Source: JBBPXY01 sp038200435
GTDB taxonomy: Bacteria; Actinomycetota; Thermoleophilia; Solirubrobacterales; Solirubrobacteraceae
DNA: 26,456 nt
Direction of reading: 5' to 3'
NCBI GenBank assembly: GCA_038200435.1
Contig: JBBPXY010000085.1
Span: 1-26,456, forward strand
A program made the translations under genes and the position numbers. Positions 22,835 to 26,456 of this stretch are shown here, in pieces; position 1 is the first letter of the stretch, and each line of letters begins with the position of its first letter. Under the pieces are notes generated by a model. The model ran no database searches. It was not told where the DNA came from and saw nothing but the letters and a program-made list of their open reading frames with translations.

Positions 22835-22865
22835 TTGCCCCTATAGGGGCTACAGGGCTTCACTC
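22830..22865 (+). repeat. Right 36-bp direct repeat of the nuclease cassette
   Basis: It is 32/36 identical to 21903-21938. It includes the stop codon of the DUF559 gene (22832-22834) and ends three bases short of the acyl-CoA dehydrogenase stop. It contains the perfect 14-bp palindrome GCCCCTATAGGGGC at 22837-22850, which could act as a bidirectional terminator hairpin for the two convergent genes. Confidence 0.88.
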
Positions 22866-22868
22866 TCC

Positions 22869-24170
22869 CTACCGGATCTGCATCCCCGAGATGGCTCGGG
22901 AGATCACGAGGCGCTGGATCTCGCTCGTGCCCTCGAAGATCGTGTAGATCTTCGAGTCGCGGTGCCAGCGCTCCACGGGGAACTCGCGGGCGTAGCCGTT
23001 GCCGCCGAGGATCTGGATGGCGCGCTCGGTCGCCCACACGGCGACCTCGCCGGCCTTCAGCTTGCTCATCGAGCCCTCGGCGTTGTTGAATGGCTTGCCG
23101 GTCCGGCCCATCCACGACGCGCGCCACACGAGCAGGCGGGCGCAGTCGATCTCCATCTTCATGTCGGCGAGCGTGAAAGCGATCGCCTGGTTCTCGATGA
23201 TCTTCTTCCCGAACTGCTCGCGCTCCTTGGCGTAGTCGAGCGCGTACTCGTAGGCCGCACGCGCGATGCCGAGCGCTTGTGCGCCCACCGTCGGGCGGGA
23301 CACCTCGAACGTCGACATCGCCGCCTGCTTGCGCGCCTTCGTTCCCTCGCGGGCGCGCGCGAGGCGCTCGTCGAGCTTCTCCTTGCCGCCCAGAAGCTGC
23401 CTCCCCGGGATGCGGCAGTCGTCGAGGAAGACGTCGGCCGTGTGCGAGGCGCGCAGGCCGTGCTTCTTGACCTTGGTGCCCATGGAGAGCCCGGGTGTAT
23501 CGGGGCCGATCACGAACGCGGCCTGGCCGCGGGCCTTCAGCTCGGGATCCACCGAGGCCACCACTACGTGCACATTGGCGATGCCGCCGTTGGTCGCCCA
23601 CGCCTTCTGGCCGTTCAGAACCCACTCGTCCTTGACCTCGTCGTACTTCGCGCGCGTGCGCAGCGACGACACGTCGGAGCCCGCGTTCGGCTCCGACACG
23701 CAGAACGACCCCACTTTGACGTCATCCGCGGTGCCGAAGCACTGCGGGACCCACTCGCCGAGCTGCTCCGGCGTGCCCGACGAGAGGATTCCCGCGACCG
23801 CGAGAGTCGTGCCCATGAGCGACATCCCGATGCCGGCATCGCCCCAGAAGAGCTCCTCGTTGACGATCGGGAAGGTGATGCCCGTCTCGTCCGACCAGAA
23901 CTGCGCGATGCCCTCAAACCCGTAGAGGCCGATCTTCGCCGCCTCCTGGATCACGGGCCACGGCGTCTCCTCACGCTCGTCCCACTCGGCCGCCGCGGGA
24001 CGCATGACGCCCTCGGCAAAGCCGTGCACCCACTCCTTGATGTCGCGCTGATCCTGGTTCAGCTCCATCGAGAACGTGTCGCCCGCCGCGGGCTGCTGAT
24101 CCATCGCCGCCTCAGCCGCCGCCGTGGCGGCGTCGGCGTCGGGCAGGTCCGTGGCGCTGCTGGCTTCCAT
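22869..24170 (-). CDS. Acyl-CoA dehydrogenase
   Basis: The product has 433 residues from an ATG at 24170. No clear ribosome-binding site precedes it, and starts at MDQQPAAG or MELNQDQRD are alternatives; the first 35 residues are Ala-rich and poorly conserved in style. CVSEPNAGSDVSSLRTRA and WVLNGQKAWATNGG form the FAD/substrate region. RAAYEYALDYAKEREQFGKKI is the family helix, and IQILGGNGYAREFPVERWHRD with YTIFEGTSEIQRLVISR carries the C-terminal signature with the probable catalytic Glu (EGTSE). It oxidises an acyl-CoA to the 2-enoyl-CoA with FAD in the cytoplasm. It is the third gene of the reductase-desaturase operon, 38 bases after the desaturase stop. Confidence 0.92.
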   Translation of the reverse strand: MEASSATDLPDADAATAAAEAAMDQQPAAGDTFSMELNQDQRDIKEWVHGFAEGVMRPAAAEWDEREETPWPVIQEAAKIGLYGFEGIAQFWSDETGITFPIVNEELFWGDAGIGMSLMGTTLAVAGILSSGTPEQLGEWVPQCFGTADDVKVGSFCVSEPNAGSDVSSLRTRAKYDEVKDEWVLNGQKAWATNGGIANVHVVVASVDPELKARGQAAFVIGPDTPGLSMGTKVKKHGLRASHTADVFLDDCRIPGRQLLGGKEKLDERLARAREGTKARKQAAMSTFEVSRPTVGAQALGIARAAYEYALDYAKEREQFGKKIIENQAIAFTLADMKMEIDCARLLVWRASWMGRTGKPFNNAEGSMSKLKAGEVAVWATERAIQILGGNGYAREFPVERWHRDSKIYTIFEGTSEIQRLVISRAISGMQIR

Positions 24171-24208
24171 GAGGGGAGGTGTGCCTTTCTGAAACGGTTG
24201 TGTCGGGG

Positions 24209-25594
24209 CTAGGCGTGAACGGCGCCGTTGGCGCTGCCGTTCGGTGAAGCGCCGTTCGTCGCCGCCGCCTCGCCCGAGTTCTTGATGAGGTCTCCCTGAT
24301 ACGGGCCGGGCTTGGGCCTGGCCTTCCCGCCCGGGAACGCGAGGCGGAGAATCGTGCGCTGCACCATCCCGATCTGCTGGAAGAACGGCCCCGTGTTGTA
24401 GGGCAGCTCGTAGCGCTGGCAGATCTCCCGCACGCGCGGAGCGATCTCGCCGTAGCGCGTGCTCGGCATGTCGGGGTAGATGTGGTGCTCGACCTGGTAG
24501 CCGAGGTTGCCGCTGATCACGTGGAAGAGCGGGCTCCCCTCGATGTTGGCCGCACCGAGCAGCTGGCGGACGTGGCGCGCTCCGCGGCTCTCGTCGTCGG
24601 TCTCCTCCTGGCTGAACGTGTAGGTCTGGTCCGGGAAGTGGCCGCAGAAGATGATCGCGTAGGCCCAGACGTTGCGGATGATGTTGGCCCAGAAGTCGGC
24701 GGTCACCGTCGAGCGGTAGGGCTCGCGGAAGGAGCGACGGTCGATCAGGTGCCGAACCAGGTTCTCGCGCCCGGACTTGCGCTTGGTCTTGCTCCACACG
24801 GACACGGCCTTCTGGCGCGTCGCCTCACGCGGATCGTCCCGGAAGCTCGGGGCCTCGCGGCCGACGCCGGCCGAGGCCAGGGCGGCGTCGATGCCCATCA
24901 TGATCAGGCCGGACAGCGCCGGGAACGCGATGTAGTCCTTGACGACCTGGCTGCGGCCCTTGGCGGCCATGCCCTTGAGCTGGCGCACCACCTCGCCCTT
25001 GGTCTTGTCGCCCGCCTTGATGGCGTCGAAGTCGAGGTCGTGGAAAGCCACGCCCCACTCGAAGAACGCCGCCAGGATGAGGTTGTAGATCGGCTGCGCA
25101 AGGTAGACCGGGTGCCACTTCTGTTGCGGGTCGATGCGCATGATCTCGTAGCCGAGGTCGCGATCCTTGCCGCGGATGTTCGTGTAGGTGTGGTGGACGT
25201 AGTTGTGGGAGTGCTTCCACGCCTCCGGAGTCGAGGCCGAATCCCAGTCCCAGGCCGACGAGTTGATGACCGGATCGTTCATCCAGTCCCACTGGCCGTG
25301 CATGACGTTGTGGCCGATCTCCATGTTCTCGAGGATCTTGGCCATGCCGAGGGTGGCCGTGCCGGCCCACCACAGCGGACGATGGCGAGATCCGACGAGC
25401 ATCAGCCGGCCGAGCAGCGCCATGCGGCGGTGCATGTCGATCATCGAGCGGATGTACTTCGAGTCGCGCTCTCCGAGCTCGTCGAAGACCTGATCGTGGA
25501 TCGCGTCGAACTCCTTGCCGATGGCCTCGATCTGCTCCGGGGAGAGGCTGTTCAGCGGGTTCGCGATCTCGGGAGGTGCGGTATCTGTGGCCAT
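24209..25594 (-). CDS. Fatty acyl desaturase, DesA3-like
   Basis: The product has 461 residues from the ATG at 25594. The di-iron histidine boxes are HNVMHG (95-100), HSHNYVHH (128-135) and QVEHH (367-371). The QxxHH third box and cytochrome-free length fit acyl-CoA/linoleoyl-type desaturases such as mycobacterial DesA3, a stearoyl-CoA delta-9 desaturase. It differs clearly from the omega-6-type enzyme at 11479-12570. The last 30 residues are a low-complexity Gly/Ala/Asn tail. The upstream ferredoxin reductase is probably its electron donor, as in the DesA3 (Rv3229c)-Rv3230c pair. Confidence 0.92.
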   Translation of the reverse strand: MATDTAPPEIANPLNSLSPEQIEAIGKEFDAIHDQVFDELGERDSKYIRSMIDMHRRMALLGRLMLVGSRHRPLWWAGTATLGMAKILENMEIGHNVMHGQWDWMNDPVINSSAWDWDSASTPEAWKHSHNYVHHTYTNIRGKDRDLGYEIMRIDPQQKWHPVYLAQPIYNLILAAFFEWGVAFHDLDFDAIKAGDKTKGEVVRQLKGMAAKGRSQVVKDYIAFPALSGLIMMGIDAALASAGVGREAPSFRDDPREATRQKAVSVWSKTKRKSGRENLVRHLIDRRSFREPYRSTVTADFWANIIRNVWAYAIIFCGHFPDQTYTFSQEETDDESRGARHVRQLLGAANIEGSPLFHVISGNLGYQVEHHIYPDMPSTRYGEIAPRVREICQRYELPYNTGPFFQQIGMVQRTILRLAFPGGKARPKPGPYQGDLIKNSGEAAATNGASPNGSANGAVHA

Positions 25595-25622
25595 GTGCTC
25601 TCTCGTCTCGCTTGGGGGTCTC

Positions 25623-26456
25623 TTAAAGTCTGATCTCTACGCGGCCTTCGGGGGCATTGATGCACGTGCGGACCATCTCACCCTCCTGGCCGTAGACCTT
25701 GCCGTTGCGCAGGTCGCGGATCTGGCCCGAGCGCAGCTCGCCCACGCACGTGTGGCAGATGCCCTCGCGGCACCCGAACGGAAGGTCGACTCCGGCGTTC
25801 TCGCCGGCGACGAGGATCGGCGTCGCGCCGTCGCACTCGGCCTCGACTCCGGCCTGGGCGAACGTGATCGTCCCGCCCTCACCTTGCTCGGCGTCACCCT
25901 CCCCGATCTTGGGCTGGAAGCGCTCCATGTGGAGCTTCTCGTGCACGCCTTCGTGCTCCCAGTGCTCGGCCATCGCGTCGAGCATCTCGCCGGGGCCGGA
26001 GATGAAGGACTCACGCTCGCGCCAGTCAGGGCAGACCTCGTCGAGGGCTTGAGGCGTGAGGCGACCCATGTCGGCGGTCAACTGCTCGTGCAGGCGGAAG
26101 CCCTCATGGCTGGCGTCGAGCTTGCGAAGGTCCTCGCCGAAGATCACGTCCTCGCGGGTGTGCGCCGAATGAAGCACGACCACGTCCCTCACCTTGCCGT
26201 CGGAGTCGAGGGAGCGCAGCATGCTCATGATCGGCGTGATGCCGCTCCCCGCGCTGATGAAGAGGAGCTTCTCGGGGACCTCTTCGGGCAGGACGAACTC
26301 GCCTTCGACGCCGCCGAGACCGAGAATGGTTCCCAGGCGATTGCCCTTCACGAGCACCGGCGAGACCGTGCCCTCGTTCACGTTCTTCGGCGTGATCGAG
26401 ATGCAGCCATCCTCACGGTCGGGGTCGGAGGTCAGCGAGTAGGCGCGCCAGTGGCG
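25623..26456 (-). CDS. Ferredoxin reductase with C-terminal 2Fe-2S domain (5' end outside window)
   Basis: The frame is open to the window edge, so the N-terminus is missing; 277 residues are visible. RAYSLTS is the FAD-binding RxYSxT motif, LFISAGSGITPIMSMLRSL the NAD(P) site, and ESFISGPGEMLDAM the C-terminal FNR-type motif. The plant-type 2Fe-2S domain at the end has FGCREGICHTC and a later VRTCINAPEG, giving the four cluster cysteines. It passes electrons from NAD(P)H through flavin and the iron-sulphur centre to the desaturase encoded 28 bases downstream. The GTG near 26381 is internal, not the start. Confidence 0.93.
   Translation of the reverse strand, partial: RHWRAYSLTSDPDREDGCISITPKNVNEGTVSPVLVKGNRLGTILGLGGVEGEFVLPEEVPEKLLFISAGSGITPIMSMLRSLDSDGKVRDVVVLHSAHTREDVIFGEDLRKLDASHEGFRLHEQLTADMGRLTPQALDEVCPDWRERESFISGPGEMLDAMAEHWEHEGVHEKLHMERFQPKIGEGDAEQGEGGTITFAQAGVEAECDGATPILVAGENAGVDLPFGCREGICHTCVGELRSGQIRDLRNGKVYGQEGEMVRTCINAPEGRVEIRL

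Overview
The window is GC-rich with short intergenic gaps. Genes lie on both strands, usually singly or in short operons. Secreted PASTA proteins, DesA3-type desaturases, a COG3573-type flavoprotein, GTG/TTG starts and a lone AbiEi-DUF559 gene suggest an actinomycetote, perhaps Thermoleophilia (Solirubrobacterales-like). The taxon is inferred from gene style; no rRNA or marker gene is present.

Layout. At 1-901 is the 3' part of a GGDEF/HD-GYP cyclic-di-GMP protein, followed by a 44-residue hydrophobic protein (917-1051, minus) and a secreted PASTA protein (1167-2696). From 2714 to 7654 lie envelope genes: an NlpC/P60-like anchored hydrolase, a GT-C-like membrane glycosyltransferase, a beta-propeller lipoprotein, a family 2 glycosyltransferase and an epimerase resembling dTDP-L-rhamnose 4-epimerases. 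A large exported penicillin-acylase-type Ntn hydrolase (7623-10118) follows. Next is a 307-base gap with no convincing gene but with strong inverted repeats and a cloverleaf-like fold. Then come a methyltransferase, an S4 RNA-binding protein, an omega-6-type desaturase, an exported alpha/beta hydrolase, and a nitrilase translationally coupled to an asparagine synthetase gene that carries a frameshift (16017-17517).

From 17615 to 19787 a minus-strand operon with overlapping stop/start codons encodes a degenerate P-loop kinase-like protein, a hot-dog thioesterase and a zinc alcohol dehydrogenase. After a small membrane protein and a flavin dehydrogenase comes an AbiEi/DUF559 nuclease gene bracketed by 36-bp direct repeats (21903-22865). 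The window ends in a minus-strand lipid operon of ferredoxin reductase (cut by the window edge), DesA3-like desaturase and acyl-CoA dehydrogenase.

Least explained by ordinary genes: (i) the repeat-nuclease-repeat cassette at 21.9-22.9 kb; (ii) a family of hairpin elements built from the heptamer GTGGACA, with two clear copies (about 15.0 and 17.5 kb) and a possible diverged third (10.25 kb); (iii) the four-stem structure at 10318-10395; (iv) a P-loop protein that has lost its nucleotide-binding residues yet is translationally coupled to enzymes; (v) convergent genes that overlap by up to 112 bp.
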